Positions 13,735 through 22,636 are shown, numbered from the stretch's first letter. The stretch is DNA of 37,988 bases from Porphyromonadaceae bacterium UBA7555 (GCA_002478045.1 DLLT01000026.1:1-37988), one strand, 5' to 3'. Translations and numbers: made by a program. The notes: generated from the letters alone by a model not told the origin.

Positions 13735-15927
13735 ATGGGGTATTTCTCAAAAGCCGTCATTTTACGAGCTTATAAAGAACTTTCTCAGCTGACTAATGAT
13801 CCGTCAGCGCAGGGTGCCACACAGGCTACAAGCGCACTTCGTTACATCTTTGCGCTTGATGAATTTACCCAAAAGTATAATCGAGATTGCGACACCTCCA
13901 ATAAGGAAGACCGGGACGCGTTCATCTCTTTTGTCGGGAATGTTGTATCAGTGAATAAAGAATTTTATACAGCAAATTTCTTCAACGCAATAAAGGATAA
14001 TCAAGATTATGCAGTTGGCAGTAACTTCTTCTCTGTAAATGTTGTTAGAAATTCTCTGGAGAACTCCAATAAAGATTTTGCATTCCCGAAACGAGGCAAT
14101 AATCCTCTCTTTGTGGTCAGAGGTGGGCATCTGATAGAAAAAGTTGAAATGCTCCCGAACCTGAGAGTATATCTGCATACACCAATTTTGAGAAGTGCAT
14201 TTGCTATTTGGTTGGTTAGATTTGACGAAATAGACGGCAATAATAAGTTTTCTTCGATAACCACTAATCTGTTGAAGCGTTACTCATCTCCTTTAATTGA
14301 TGCTCTGCAACTTGATAGAGATATTGTTGAGAATATTGCTAATGGAGACTTGGTGAATACCCCCACCTCATTATCCTCATCAGATTTTCCAAAGCCACAT
14401 AGGAATCAAATTTTCTCCAGCCATTCAAATGAGGAAAATGTCGCTATCGTCAATTCGCTGAAAGAGCATTATACTGCGGAGGAATTGTCTGCAATACTCA
14501 AAAAGATGTATGACGCTGAGGGCGTTACTGGCGTATTCCTTTTTGGATTGAAATTTGGCAAGATTATAGATTCCGATGCCGTAAAAAGGCTTGGTCAAAT
14601 TGTCATCAATGCAGGAATTTCAGAGAACTATAGAAATGAATTAAGCAAGGCTTTGGGCATTTACCGGGCAATTAGGGATAGTAAGTTTGGCATCCACTTC
14701 TATAAGGCGCCAATTCTCCTCAAGAATGGAGCAGTTGATAACGACAAATTATATACGGACATAAGGGTTGCCATGCGGACGAAGCCGTTTCTGTTGCTTG
14801 CCGGGATTTCGGGGACGGGGAAGAGCCGCATTGTAAAGCAAATGGCGTTTGATTCCTGTCCAAATGGGACGCTTCGCACAGATGAGACCTCGCCTGGCAA
14901 CTATTGCCTTGTCGAAGTGAAGCCGAACTGGCACGATTCCACGGAACTGCTCGGCTATGAAAGCAAGATCGGCGGGGCGCATTTCGTGCTTACGCCTTTC
15001 GTCAAGTTCTTGGCCAAGGCGATGCTCTATCCCGAAGTGCCGTTCTTCGTGTGCCTTGACGAGATGAACCTCGCCCCGGTGGAGCAATACTTCGCCGAGT
15101 TCCTCAGCGTCCTCGAAAGCCGTACCAAAGTTGGAAATCGGATTGTTTCCGAGCCGCTTGTAAAAGCAGACATTTTCAAGAAATATCAAAGCTTGTTCGG
15201 GCAACTGTTCTTTATCGATGATGAGGAGAAAGAGGTCTATGATGGCGCGATAGGGACATCTGACCCTTCGACTCATTACGGCAAGGAGTCAGAAATCTAT
15301 GAAACCTTCAAGCGTGAGGGACTGCGCATTCCGCAGAATGTAGTAGTCATCGGCACGGTCAATATGGACGAAACCACGCACCAATTTTCGCGCAAGGTGA
15401 TAGACCGCGCAATGACCATCGAGATGAACTTGCCGGAAGGCAACCCGTTTATGGACTTCTACAACAATGCGTCGCAGTTAGTCTATCGAGATAATCCGAC
15501 ATCGGCGTCTCTTTACCTATCAACAGAGGTCAAGGCTTCGGACGTGGTGGACACGCTCGCTGCCGCCGATGCAGAGAAGACAGACCGGTTGAAAAGCGAA
15601 GTCGCACGATTTCTCGGCGAGCTCAACACCACACTCGACGGCACGCCGTTCAAGGTTGCCTACCGCGTTCAAAACGAGCTTCTCCTATACTTCTACCAGT
15701 TGTGGCGCGAGGACAACGATGCCGATTGGGAAAAACTCCTTGACCTATCCTGCGACCAAATTCTGATGATGAAAGTGCTGCCGCGCATCGAGGGCGATGA
15801 GGAACTTTTGGAGAAGCCGCTGGAGCGCCTTGCCTCATTCTGCACCGCTTATCCCGAAGCGTCCAAGAAGATAGCCGAGATGAAATCCCGTCTCGACCAG
15901 TCGCATTTTGCATCATTCTGGCCGTAA
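13735..15927 (+). CDS. McrB-like AAA+ restriction motor (LlaJI R1-like)
   Basis: A 730-residue protein. Residues 1 to about 340 are an unrecognised N-terminal part, expected from McrB/LlaJI to hold the DNA-recognition domain. The AAA+ part has Walker A GISGTGKS (357-364), Walker B CLDEMNLAP (D442, E443) and a sensor segment VNMDETTH (from about 542) ending FSRKVIDRA. McrB itself has an NTAD motif at that segment for GTP binding; here it is VNMDE, so nucleotide choice is open. Base composition changes from AT-rich to GC-rich near 14760, just before Walker A. It presumably forms a ring that recruits the nuclease encoded 20 bp downstream. Confidence 0.9.
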   Translation: MGYFSKAVILRAYKELSQLTNDPSAQGATQATSALRYIFALDEFTQKYNRDCDTSNKEDRDAFISFVGNVVSVNKEFYTANFFNAIKDNQDYAVGSNFFSVNVVRNSLENSNKDFAFPKRGNNPLFVVRGGHLIEKVEMLPNLRVYLHTPILRSAFAIWLVRFDEIDGNNKFSSITTNLLKRYSSPLIDALQLDRDIVENIANGDLVNTPTSLSSSDFPKPHRNQIFSSHSNEENVAIVNSLKEHYTAEELSAILKKMYDAEGVTGVFLFGLKFGKIIDSDAVKRLGQIVINAGISENYRNELSKALGIYRAIRDSKFGIHFYKAPILLKNGAVDNDKLYTDIRVAMRTKPFLLLAGISGTGKSRIVKQMAFDSCPNGTLRTDETSPGNYCLVEVKPNWHDSTELLGYESKIGGAHFVLTPFVKFLAKAMLYPEVPFFVCLDEMNLAPVEQYFAEFLSVLESRTKVGNRIVSEPLVKADIFKKYQSLFGQLFFIDDEEKEVYDGAIGTSDPSTHYGKESEIYETFKREGLRIPQNVVVIGTVNMDETTHQFSRKVIDRAMTIEMNLPEGNPFMDFYNNASQLVYRDNPTSASLYLSTEVKASDVVDTLAAADAEKTDRLKSEVARFLGELNTTLDGTPFKVAYRVQNELLLYFYQLWREDNDADWEKLLDLSCDQILMMKVLPRIEGDEELLEKPLERLASFCTAYPEASKKIAEMKSRLDQSHFASFWP

Positions 15928-15947
15928 GTATAAGATTCTATTCCGAT

Positions 15948-18254
15948 ATGGACGTACTCTCCTTTGTAAGCGAAGACGGCAGCATCGCCGTCAATGCCGG
16001 TACTGCCGCCGATATGGCCAACTGTTGGCGGCGTTTTCGCAGCCGCGTGGGAGAGAATGCATCCACATATTGCGACTATCGCTCAACACTTCGAGGCACT
16101 CTGACGCTCGCTATGCCGCCGGACAATACGCTCCTGCCGGTCGGCGAAGTCGGCGGCAGCGAATGGAACGGACAGCCCCCTGTCTTCTATGAAACGGCGA
16201 CCTATAACGTCAGCATCCACCTGAAAAACATCGTCTCCGAGCCGCGGGTGCTGCATAAGCTCAAGGAGGTGTCCGAGCTGTTCACCGCCCTGCCCATAAA
16301 CAAGGAGAAAACCGAGTGGCTGCTGTCCGCGCCGCTGTCTTTTGTCAACGAACCGGGCATATTCAATCTGACCTTCAAATACCGGCCCATCGGCAAGCCC
16401 GAGTGTACCGACACTTTCACTTTTCGCGTAGTCTCGCCCAAGCTCGACACCAAAGACGACTACAACCATATACTCGCCGAGATCAACGCCCAATACAACG
16501 AGATTGTATTCCAATACCTGACACTTACGCTGCAAAACCTTCAACGCGGAGGCCGATCGGACAATGACGTGGTATGGCTCTCCATCTTCCGCAATATCGT
16601 AGCCGACTACGTACGTGCCGTCACTTACATCGTCAACCGGCCACACCTGCGGCAGACACGCACCATATATCACGACCGCGCCGACCGCATCAAGCGATGG
16701 ACCCCGGCTATGGAGGAAGATTACGCCGAATGCGAGTCGGAACAGACACTTGACCGCGCCTATTTCCGTCACGAGGAAATAATCCATACGCACAACACTC
16801 GCGAAAACCGGTTTGTCAAGTTCACCCTCGACCGCATAGCCAAGCGCCTCGGCTCTATCATCGCCACTATCAAGGCCAAGAACGCCAAGGCCAAGGAAGC
16901 CGACAAGGTTGCGGACTCCGAACTTGCCGAGCTCGATGGCTACGCCACCTCGCTACGCCGTCTGTCCCACTCCTCGCTATTCCGAAACTTGCGCGGCCAG
17001 CCGCTACATTCCGAGAGTATGGTCTTACAAAAGCGCACCGGCTATGCCCAGGTCTACCGCCACTGGCTGCTGCTTCAAAAAGGTATCGAACTTTTTGAAG
17101 GCGCCAACGCCATCGGGGTACGCCCGATTTGGGAGCTTTATGAGCTGTGGTGTTTCCTCAAAATGCGCCGTATGGTTGCCGACATCCTCGACCTGCATTT
17201 CGTCAACCGCGAAGAAATCACCGAGGAGCCCATGCCTATGCTCAAGCCTTTCGAGGACAACAATCAAGAACATACTGTCTACTACAACAGCAAGGACGGC
17301 TCGAAAGTGCGTCTGCACTACCAGCACACCTACAGCCGCCGCACCGGCGAGGTCCACACCGCCACCACCGAAAACCGCCCGGACATTGTTCTCTCGATCA
17401 TCAAACCGATTAAGCCGAACGGCTTCGAACTCACCTATCTATTCGATGCCAAATATCGACTGCTCGATGACAACCGGCTGAACCGAGAAGACCGTGAGGA
17501 ATGGAACGAAGCCGGGGGCGCGGACACCCCACCGGCAGACGCCATAAACCAGATGCACCGTTACCGCGATGCAATCTACTACGACTCGGATAAGTACAGC
17601 AACACCGCCAAAGAAATTATCGGCGGCTACATCCTCTTCCCCGGACGTGGCGACAACGACAGTGTCCGCAACCGGTTCTTCTACAAGAGCATCGAGACCG
17701 TCAATATCGGCGCTTTCCCGCTGTTGCCCGATGCCTCCGACCCCTCAAACGAGGGGACATTGCTCTACGAATTTTTGAACAAGGTGCTGACAATGCCTCA
17801 CGCCATCGACCACATCCGCGATGCCGTGCCGCAAAAAGGGCTGCACTATAATTCAAATTTCACACCCGCGGGCGAAGACCTCGTCCTCGTAGGCTATTAC
17901 AAGACCGAGCAACTCGAAGTCATCAAACAACATCGGCTCTATTACGTCCCGGCAGCCCTCGGCAAAGGCTCTATCAATCTCGTATCAGGCTTCGAGAGAA
18001 CCAAGTATCTTCTGTTGCACCACGGCGATGACCGTCTCCTTGTTCGGCTCAAAGGCGAAGGTCCGAAATTTTTCCCAAAGACCGCCCTCGAAGCCATGGG
18101 CTTCCGACCATCGGGCGATTACTATCTCGCCTTCGAGATAGCGGACTTAGCGCCCATCCCCGGCATCGACCCCTATGCCTACCAACTCGAGCGCAAAGGC
18201 AAGGGCGTCACAACGCCGTATTTTACTACAATAGCGAAGTTTCACAAGGCTTGA
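15948..18254 (+). CDS. McrC-like DUF2357/PD-(D/E)XK restriction nuclease
   Basis: A 768-residue protein with an N-terminal beta-rich part resembling DUF2357 and a C-terminal PD-(D/E)XK nuclease core: D479 in NRPDIVLSI and D500-x-K502 in FDAKYR. A basic, helical middle section (about residues 290-340) is rich in Ala and Lys. McrC proteins bind the McrB ring and cut DNA after NTP-driven movement; that role is inferred from family and gene order. The gene is GC-rich with codon use like the core genes, unlike the methyltransferase two genes upstream. No terminator is visible right after the stop. Confidence 0.87.
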   Translation: MDVLSFVSEDGSIAVNAGTAADMANCWRRFRSRVGENASTYCDYRSTLRGTLTLAMPPDNTLLPVGEVGGSEWNGQPPVFYETATYNVSIHLKNIVSEPRVLHKLKEVSELFTALPINKEKTEWLLSAPLSFVNEPGIFNLTFKYRPIGKPECTDTFTFRVVSPKLDTKDDYNHILAEINAQYNEIVFQYLTLTLQNLQRGGRSDNDVVWLSIFRNIVADYVRAVTYIVNRPHLRQTRTIYHDRADRIKRWTPAMEEDYAECESEQTLDRAYFRHEEIIHTHNTRENRFVKFTLDRIAKRLGSIIATIKAKNAKAKEADKVADSELAELDGYATSLRRLSHSSLFRNLRGQPLHSESMVLQKRTGYAQVYRHWLLLQKGIELFEGANAIGVRPIWELYELWCFLKMRRMVADILDLHFVNREEITEEPMPMLKPFEDNNQEHTVYYNSKDGSKVRLHYQHTYSRRTGEVHTATTENRPDIVLSIIKPIKPNGFELTYLFDAKYRLLDDNRLNREDREEWNEAGGADTPPADAINQMHRYRDAIYYDSDKYSNTAKEIIGGYILFPGRGDNDSVRNRFFYKSIETVNIGAFPLLPDASDPSNEGTLLYEFLNKVLTMPHAIDHIRDAVPQKGLHYNSNFTPAGEDLVLVGYYKTEQLEVIKQHRLYYVPAALGKGSINLVSGFERTKYLLLHHGDDRLLVRLKGEGPKFFPKTALEAMGFRPSGDYYLAFEIADLAPIPGIDPYAYQLERKGKGVTTPYFTTIAKFHKA

Positions 18255-18340
18255 ACCGATCCTTGAGATGTAAGGCATGGAAGGCACCCCAAATTCGTGC
18301 CTGAAATATAGATGAATTTGAGCCGTAAAATCAAACTATC

Positions 18341-18517
18341 ATGACAGCAGGAGTAGAAATACTCCCATATCTACACAATCATCCTGACAGTGCAAAGGCT
18401 GAGATAAAGGCCGGCATGGGCCTCGAGATGAGCGACGCTACCATAAAGCGGATGCTCGCCAAAGCCGTAAACGATGGCATGGTACTCGTGACGGGGAAAG
18501 GCCGCGCCACCAATTAA
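18341..18517 (+). CDS. Small possible winged-helix protein or remnant
   Basis: A 58-residue frame from ATG 18341 to TAA 18517, 86 bp after the nuclease gene. The sequence starts MTAGVEILPYLHNHPDSAKA and ends VTGKGRATN. It has the spacing of a winged helix-turn-helix: a recognition-helix-like segment SDATIKRMLAKAV followed by a beta wing. Such domains occur at the C-termini of larger regulators and Fic-type proteins, so this may be the end of a lost gene or a complete small regulator of the operon. No promoter box was seen directly upstream. Confidence 0.5.
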   Translation: MTAGVEILPYLHNHPDSAKAEIKAGMGLEMSDATIKRMLAKAVNDGMVLVTGKGRATN

Positions 18518-18668
18518 GAGTTAAGGAAGACGAGAAATTCTTCAAGAAATTTATCCTTTCATTGAATTTTTCTCACACAGGTTTTTGCTGGTGTCCCGAA
18601 ATTATTTCCCGATTTCGTACTTGCCACCCAACTCTGCATCTACCGTTGCCGTGACGGAGTCTGTTTTT

Positions 18669-18698
18669 TTGAAATCTCGAAAAAATCGTATAACTTTG
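18669..18698 (+). promoter_or_regulatory. Complete -33/-7 promoter of the DUF3791 gene
   Basis: TTG at 18669-18671 and TAACTTTG at 18691-18698 are separated by 19 bp, the ideal Bacteroidota layout. The ATG lies 66 bp further on. Confidence 0.75.
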
Positions 18699-18764
18699 TG
18701 TGTGTAATGCAGCGACAGCGTCCTGTGTATAAGACGTTAAGTAAAGACTTCAAAAACGCACAGA

Positions 18765-18983
18765 ATGGATACAAAGACTCTTGAGTTTGTGACATACTGT
18801 ATCGGCAAACTCGCGCAAGTGCTGAATATGAGCCAGCGCGAGGTATACCGTCGGCTCAAGGAGTCGGGCATTCTTTATGGCTACATTGTGCCGTCATACG
18901 ACGTGCTGCATACTTTCGGCTCTCGCTACCTTATGGAGGATCTTACCGATTATATGAAAGAGAAAGGGGTGCTTGATGAGTGA
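18765..18983 (+). CDS. DUF3791 protein
   Basis: A 72-residue protein matching DUF3791, with LNMSQREVYRRLKESG forming a helix-turn-helix-like segment and YIVPSYDVLHTFG in the middle. In many Bacteroidota and Firmicutes genomes DUF3791 genes sit beside DUF3990 genes, an arrangement that looks like a toxin-antitoxin pair. No DUF3990 partner is present here: upstream is the 58-residue ORF and downstream a glycosyltransferase with its own promoter. It has a well-formed promoter of its own. The biochemical function is not known to me. Confidence 0.8.
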   Translation: MDTKTLEFVTYCIGKLAQVLNMSQREVYRRLKESGILYGYIVPSYDVLHTFGSRYLMEDLTDYMKEKGVLDE

Positions 18984-19042
18984 CACCTTGGCCGAATCGC
19001 GCGAATGACTAATCGGAATTTTCGGCTGACGCAAAAAAGCGG

Positions 19043-19050
19043 TAACTTTG
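19043..19050 (+). promoter_or_regulatory. -7 box 4 bp before the glycosyltransferase start
   Basis: TAACTTTG is a full TAnnTTTG match. The GTG start codon is only 4 bp downstream, where transcription would begin, so the mRNA is probably leaderless. TTCG around 19021-19024 may serve as a weak -33 element. Confidence 0.6.
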
Positions 19051-19054
19051 CAGG

Positions 19055-20116
19055 GTGAAGCAGACGAAGAAAGGCAACGGCATAGGGATTGTTGTCGCGG
19101 CGTATAACGCGGCGGCGACACTGGCACGCACTCTCGACAGCGTGCAGGCGGCGGCAAACGTGGACGCGGCAGCGGACGCATACGCGGTGGATGTGTGTGT
19201 CGTCGTGGCGGATGACGGGAGCACGGATGATACGGCGGCAATTGTGCGGCGCTATGCGGCGGCGGACGGACGGGTACGGCTGTTGGAACTGCCTCACGGT
19301 GGACAGGCGGCGGCACGTGCGGCGGCTATTGCGGCCTTGCCCGAACAATTTGATTGGGTGATGATTGTCGATGCCGATGATACGCTTCCGCGGCTGTCGT
19401 TGTCGCAGATGGCGGCATTTCTTTCGGAGGATGTCGATATGGTCGTGGCTAATGTCGCCAAGTATACCGGAGAGGCTGATGAGCCTACTTTGTACATGAA
19501 TGCTGCACATGTCACGGCCGAGCTTCCGGCCAAAGCCTCGGCGGGCGGCGATATGTCGTCTTCGGCGGCGGTGAGGCTGACGCCGACCGAGGCGTTGGAG
19601 CGGATGTTGGACAATGATATTCCGAACTTTACGCACGGTATGATGGTCAGGCGAAGCCTCTTCGACCGTATCGAATGGGACACGCATCCATCGATCACCA
19701 ATGCCGAGGATGCTATGCTGCAACTCTTGCTGACTTCGTCAGCTACGGGCATGGTGGTTTTGCTTCCAGATGTCATCGCCTATGAATACCGTCACCGCTC
19801 CGGGACGCTATCTTCCATGTCCGAGGTGACGCCCGAAGGCATAGCCCGCGTCTGGGAAGCCGTCAGCGCCGTCCCCACGATGCCGCGAACCGCTCTGGTG
19901 CGCTGGGGGTTGGGACTGATGCATATATTCCTGATAGGTCGCGGAATATGGTTGCCGCAAGACTACAAGCCGCTGCGCGAAATTACGCATCTGGCGCGCC
20001 GCACGCCTCTGCATAGTCGGCGTCATCGTCGTGTGTTGTGGCTGCTGCGGTGGCCGTTGCTGCGGGCTTTGGCCACCCGGCGACATCGCCGCGCCGCATG
20101 CCGACATACCGATTAA
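19055..20116 (+). CDS. Family 2 glycosyltransferase
   Basis: A 353-residue GT-A-fold transferase. VVAAYN at the N-terminus is followed by the nucleotide-binding ADDGSTDDT (D53, D54) and the metal-binding DXD as VDADD (D106, D108). It should move a sugar from a nucleotide-sugar donor to an unknown acceptor at the cytoplasmic membrane face. The start is GTG 19055: the family needs the first beta strand encoded directly after it, and no ATG lies between. The -7 box only 4 bp upstream implies a leaderless transcript. The C-terminal 50 residues are very Arg/His-rich. No other polysaccharide gene lies nearby. Confidence 0.85.
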   Translation: MKQTKKGNGIGIVVAAYNAAATLARTLDSVQAAANVDAAADAYAVDVCVVVADDGSTDDTAAIVRRYAAADGRVRLLELPHGGQAAARAAAIAALPEQFDWVMIVDADDTLPRLSLSQMAAFLSEDVDMVVANVAKYTGEADEPTLYMNAAHVTAELPAKASAGGDMSSSAAVRLTPTEALERMLDNDIPNFTHGMMVRRSLFDRIEWDTHPSITNAEDAMLQLLLTSSATGMVVLLPDVIAYEYRHRSGTLSSMSEVTPEGIARVWEAVSAVPTMPRTALVRWGLGLMHIFLIGRGIWLPQDYKPLREITHLARRTPLHSRRHRRVLWLLRWPLLRALATRRHRRAACRHTD

Positions 20117-20122
20117 TGAGTA

Positions 20123-20153
20123 TTGGCGGTATTGCGCTTTTTGCATAACTTTG
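20123..20153 (+). promoter_or_regulatory. Promoter of the TonB receptor operon
   Basis: TTG at 20123-20125 and TAACTTTG at 20146-20153 with 20 bp between. Transcription would start near 20158, giving a leader of about 47 nt. Confidence 0.7.
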
Positions 20154-20154
20154 C

Positions 20155-20193
20155 GCTTGTAAACGGGGACGGTCGGTGTACAAGCCTGTCCCC
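20155..20193 (+). promoter_or_regulatory. Interleaved stems in the TonB receptor leader
   Basis: GCTTGTA (20155-20161) pairs with TACAAGC (20179-20185), and GGGGAC (20165-20170) pairs with GTCCCC (20188-20193). The two stems interleave, so they exclude each other or form a pseudoknot. The second stem ends 11 bp before the ATG and could hinder ribosome entry. The first arm overlaps the likely transcription start, which weakens the RNA reading; as DNA it could be an operator. Confidence 0.35.
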
Positions 20194-20204
20194 TACATAG
20201 GATT

Positions 20205-22184
20205 ATGAAGTTGAATAGGATTATTATAAGTATCGCAGCGACAGCGACGGCGTACGGCGGCGCATCTGCGTCCGAAGTCGCCGACACGGACAGCGTGACC
20301 ACGCTGCGCGGCGTTGTCGTCAGCGCCGGACAGGGCGTCAAGTCGCGCGTACGCACCACCAATACGGACATTATCGGCTTGGGGCAGCTGCGCCGTGCCG
20401 CGTGCTGCAACCTCAGCGAGTCCTTCATTTCCAATCCCTCGGTGGATGTCAGCTACTCGGACGCCGCCACCGGCGCCAAGCAAATCAAGCTGTTGGGCTT
20501 GAGCGGGACTTACGTCCAAATGCTTACCGAGAACATTCCCAACCTGCGCGGCGCCTCCATACCGTACAGCCTCGGCTATGTGCCCGGGCCGTGGATGCAG
20601 TCCATACAGGTATCAAAGGGTGCGGCAAGTGTCAAAAACGGATACGAGAGCATCACCGGACAGATTAACATCGAATTCCTCAAACCGCAGGGTACGGACG
20701 GCGTGCGCGCCAATGCGTATTTTGACTCGCAGCTGAAGTTCGAAGCCAATGTCGATGGCAGCATCCACCTCAATGACAAGCTGTCCACCTCCCTGTTGCT
20801 GCACTTCGAGAATCGCCAGCGCGAACACGACGGCAACGGCGACGGCTTCATGGATATGCCGCGCATACGTCAGTACAACGCCATGGACCGCTGGGCATAC
20901 GTCTCGGACAGCTGGATATCGCAATTGAGCGTGCGCATACTGCGCGACGAGCGCACAAGCGGCATGAGCCGTCACGGACACGCGGACGCCTCCATCCCAT
21001 ATTACGGCGTCAGCGTCACCACCAACCGCTACGAAGCCCAGTGGAAAAACGCCTATATGTTCCAAGACACGGGCAACAGCAGCCTGGCGCTGATGTTGCA
21101 TGGCTCGTGGCACGATGCGTCCAACACCTTCGGGACAACCGATTACGACGTCACGCAGAAAAACGGATATGCCCAACTGCTTTTCGAGAGCGATATCACC
21201 CCGGCGCATAACATCAGCGTCGGCGCAAGCCTCAATCACGATTATTTCAAAGAAGTGCTTTCGCCCAACCTGACCATGGGACATACCCCGGCCGAGACCA
21301 CCGCCGGCGTATACGCCCAGTACACCTTCAAGGACGGCGACCGCTGGACCGTGATGCCCGGCATACGCTGGGACCACTCGTCGGTATACGGCAGTTTTGT
21401 CACGCCGCGACTGCACATCAAGTATACACCCGTCAAGGTCTTGACGCTACGTGCCGCCGTGGGCAAAGGCTATCGCACGCCACACGCCTTGGCCGAGAAT
21501 ACGCCGCTGCTGGCCTGCGGCCGCACATTCTATTTCGCCGAAAACTTCAACCAAGAAAAAGCGTGGAATTACGGTCTGTCCGCTTCGCTCAACGTTCCCG
21601 TAGCCGGCAAGAATCTCGAACTCAATGCCGAATACTACTACACGCGTTTCTCCGACCAGATGGTCATAGATGTCGATGGAGCCATGGGCCCCAATAGCGT
21701 ATACTTCAGCAATCTGGACGGCATCAGCCGCAGCCATACGGCACAGATAGATGCCACCTACCCCTTCTTCGAAGGCTTCAGTGCCACTGCCGCCTTCCGC
21801 CTCAACGATGCACGCACGACATACAACGGCACACTGCGCCTGCGCCCGCTGACATCGCGTTACAAAGGGCTGCTGACGCTGTCGTACAAGACTCCGATGG
21901 ACATCTGGCACTTCGATATCACCGGACAGCTCAACGGACGAGGCGAAATGTACGACCATTCGGAATACCCGACATATTTCAATCTGCAGGCCCAAATCAC
22001 TCGCGAATTTCGCCTGTTTGACCTCTATATCGGCGGTGAAAATCTCACCAACTACAAGATGAGCACCCCGGTCATCGGCGCTTCCAACCCCTGGTTGCCC
22101 GGCTTCGATGCCACACAAGTTTGGGGACCCACCGACGGTGCAATGGCATACATCGGCATACGCTTCAAACTCGAAAAATTCTGA
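20205..22184 (+). CDS. TonB-dependent outer-membrane receptor
   Basis: A 659-residue protein with a signal peptide (cleavage near residue 22), a plug domain (about residues 35-160, with VQMLTENIPNLRG and the GAASVKNGYESITGQINIEF segment) and a 22-strand-type barrel ending in Phe (FKLEKF). It should import a scarce ligand across the outer membrane using TonB energy. A protein with a heavy-metal-associated domain is encoded 53 bp downstream, a pairing that suggests a metal such as copper, or a metal chelate, as cargo. It lacks the N-terminal carboxypeptidase-regulatory domain of SusC-type receptors and has no SusD partner, so polysaccharide uptake is unlikely. Confidence 0.9.
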   Translation: MKLNRIIISIAATATAYGGASASEVADTDSVTTLRGVVVSAGQGVKSRVRTTNTDIIGLGQLRRAACCNLSESFISNPSVDVSYSDAATGAKQIKLLGLSGTYVQMLTENIPNLRGASIPYSLGYVPGPWMQSIQVSKGAASVKNGYESITGQINIEFLKPQGTDGVRANAYFDSQLKFEANVDGSIHLNDKLSTSLLLHFENRQREHDGNGDGFMDMPRIRQYNAMDRWAYVSDSWISQLSVRILRDERTSGMSRHGHADASIPYYGVSVTTNRYEAQWKNAYMFQDTGNSSLALMLHGSWHDASNTFGTTDYDVTQKNGYAQLLFESDITPAHNISVGASLNHDYFKEVLSPNLTMGHTPAETTAGVYAQYTFKDGDRWTVMPGIRWDHSSVYGSFVTPRLHIKYTPVKVLTLRAAVGKGYRTPHALAENTPLLACGRTFYFAENFNQEKAWNYGLSASLNVPVAGKNLELNAEYYYTRFSDQMVIDVDGAMGPNSVYFSNLDGISRSHTAQIDATYPFFEGFSATAAFRLNDARTTYNGTLRLRPLTSRYKGLLTLSYKTPMDIWHFDITGQLNGRGEMYDHSEYPTYFNLQAQITREFRLFDLYIGGENLTNYKMSTPVIGASNPWLPGFDATQVWGPTDGAMAYIGIRFKLEKF

Positions 22185-22237
22185 GCACGACCATCATCCA
22201 ATCATAGAATATAGCACAACCATAAACACATATCGAA

Positions 22238-22591
22238 ATGAAAACCATACTTTTAGGTACTGCATTACTGGTAGCGTTCGCTGCCACCGCAGCCACCGCC
22301 GTAAACAACGCCACCGATTCGGTTGCCGTCAAATCCGAGCAACCCGCCAAGGCCGCCAAAGCCAATCCCATAGACACCCTGGTGGTGACCACCGATCCGC
22401 AAATGCACTGCTCGAACTGCGAAAACCGCATCAAGCAAAACATCCGTTTTGTCAAAGGAACAAAGCGCATTACCACCAATCTCGACGACCAGACAGTGAC
22501 CATAGTCTACGACAGCCGCAAGGCCACTCCCGCAGACTATACCAAAGCCTTTGACAAAATCGGCTACACCGTCACCCCCTCCAAAAAGTGA
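22238..22591 (+). CDS. Periplasmic heavy-metal-associated (HMA) domain protein
   Basis: A 117-residue protein with a signal peptide (about residues 1-21), a short Ala/Lys-rich linker and a single HMA ferredoxin-like domain with MHCSNC (C58, C61). These two cysteines bind soft metals such as Cu(I) in Atx1/CopZ-type domains. Export to the periplasm and cotranscription with a TonB receptor suggest that it accepts metal after outer-membrane entry, or senses or buffers it. The metal is not shown by sequence. Confidence 0.87.
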   Translation: MKTILLGTALLVAFAATAATAVNNATDSVAVKSEQPAKAAKANPIDTLVVTTDPQMHCSNCENRIKQNIRFVKGTKRITTNLDDQTVTIVYDSRKATPADYTKAFDKIGYTVTPSKK

Positions 22592-22624
22592 GTACGTAAA
22601 ACTGCCGTAGAGGCTACAAATAAT

Positions 22625-22632
22625 TATATTTG
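22625..22632 (+). promoter_or_regulatory. -7 box 4 bp before a GTG start
   Basis: TATATTTG is a full TAnnTTTG match and ends 4 bp before GTG 22637. This is the same spacing as in front of the glycosyltransferase gene and implies a leaderless mRNA. Confidence 0.6.
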
Positions 22633-22636
22633 CATT

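Larger units (their letters stand above)
18255..18764. other. Gap after the defence operon
   Basis: Apart from the 58-residue ORF at 18341-18517 and the DUF3791 promoter at 18669-18698, I see nothing supported here. 18540-18660 is AT-rich without repeats. Confidence 0.6.
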
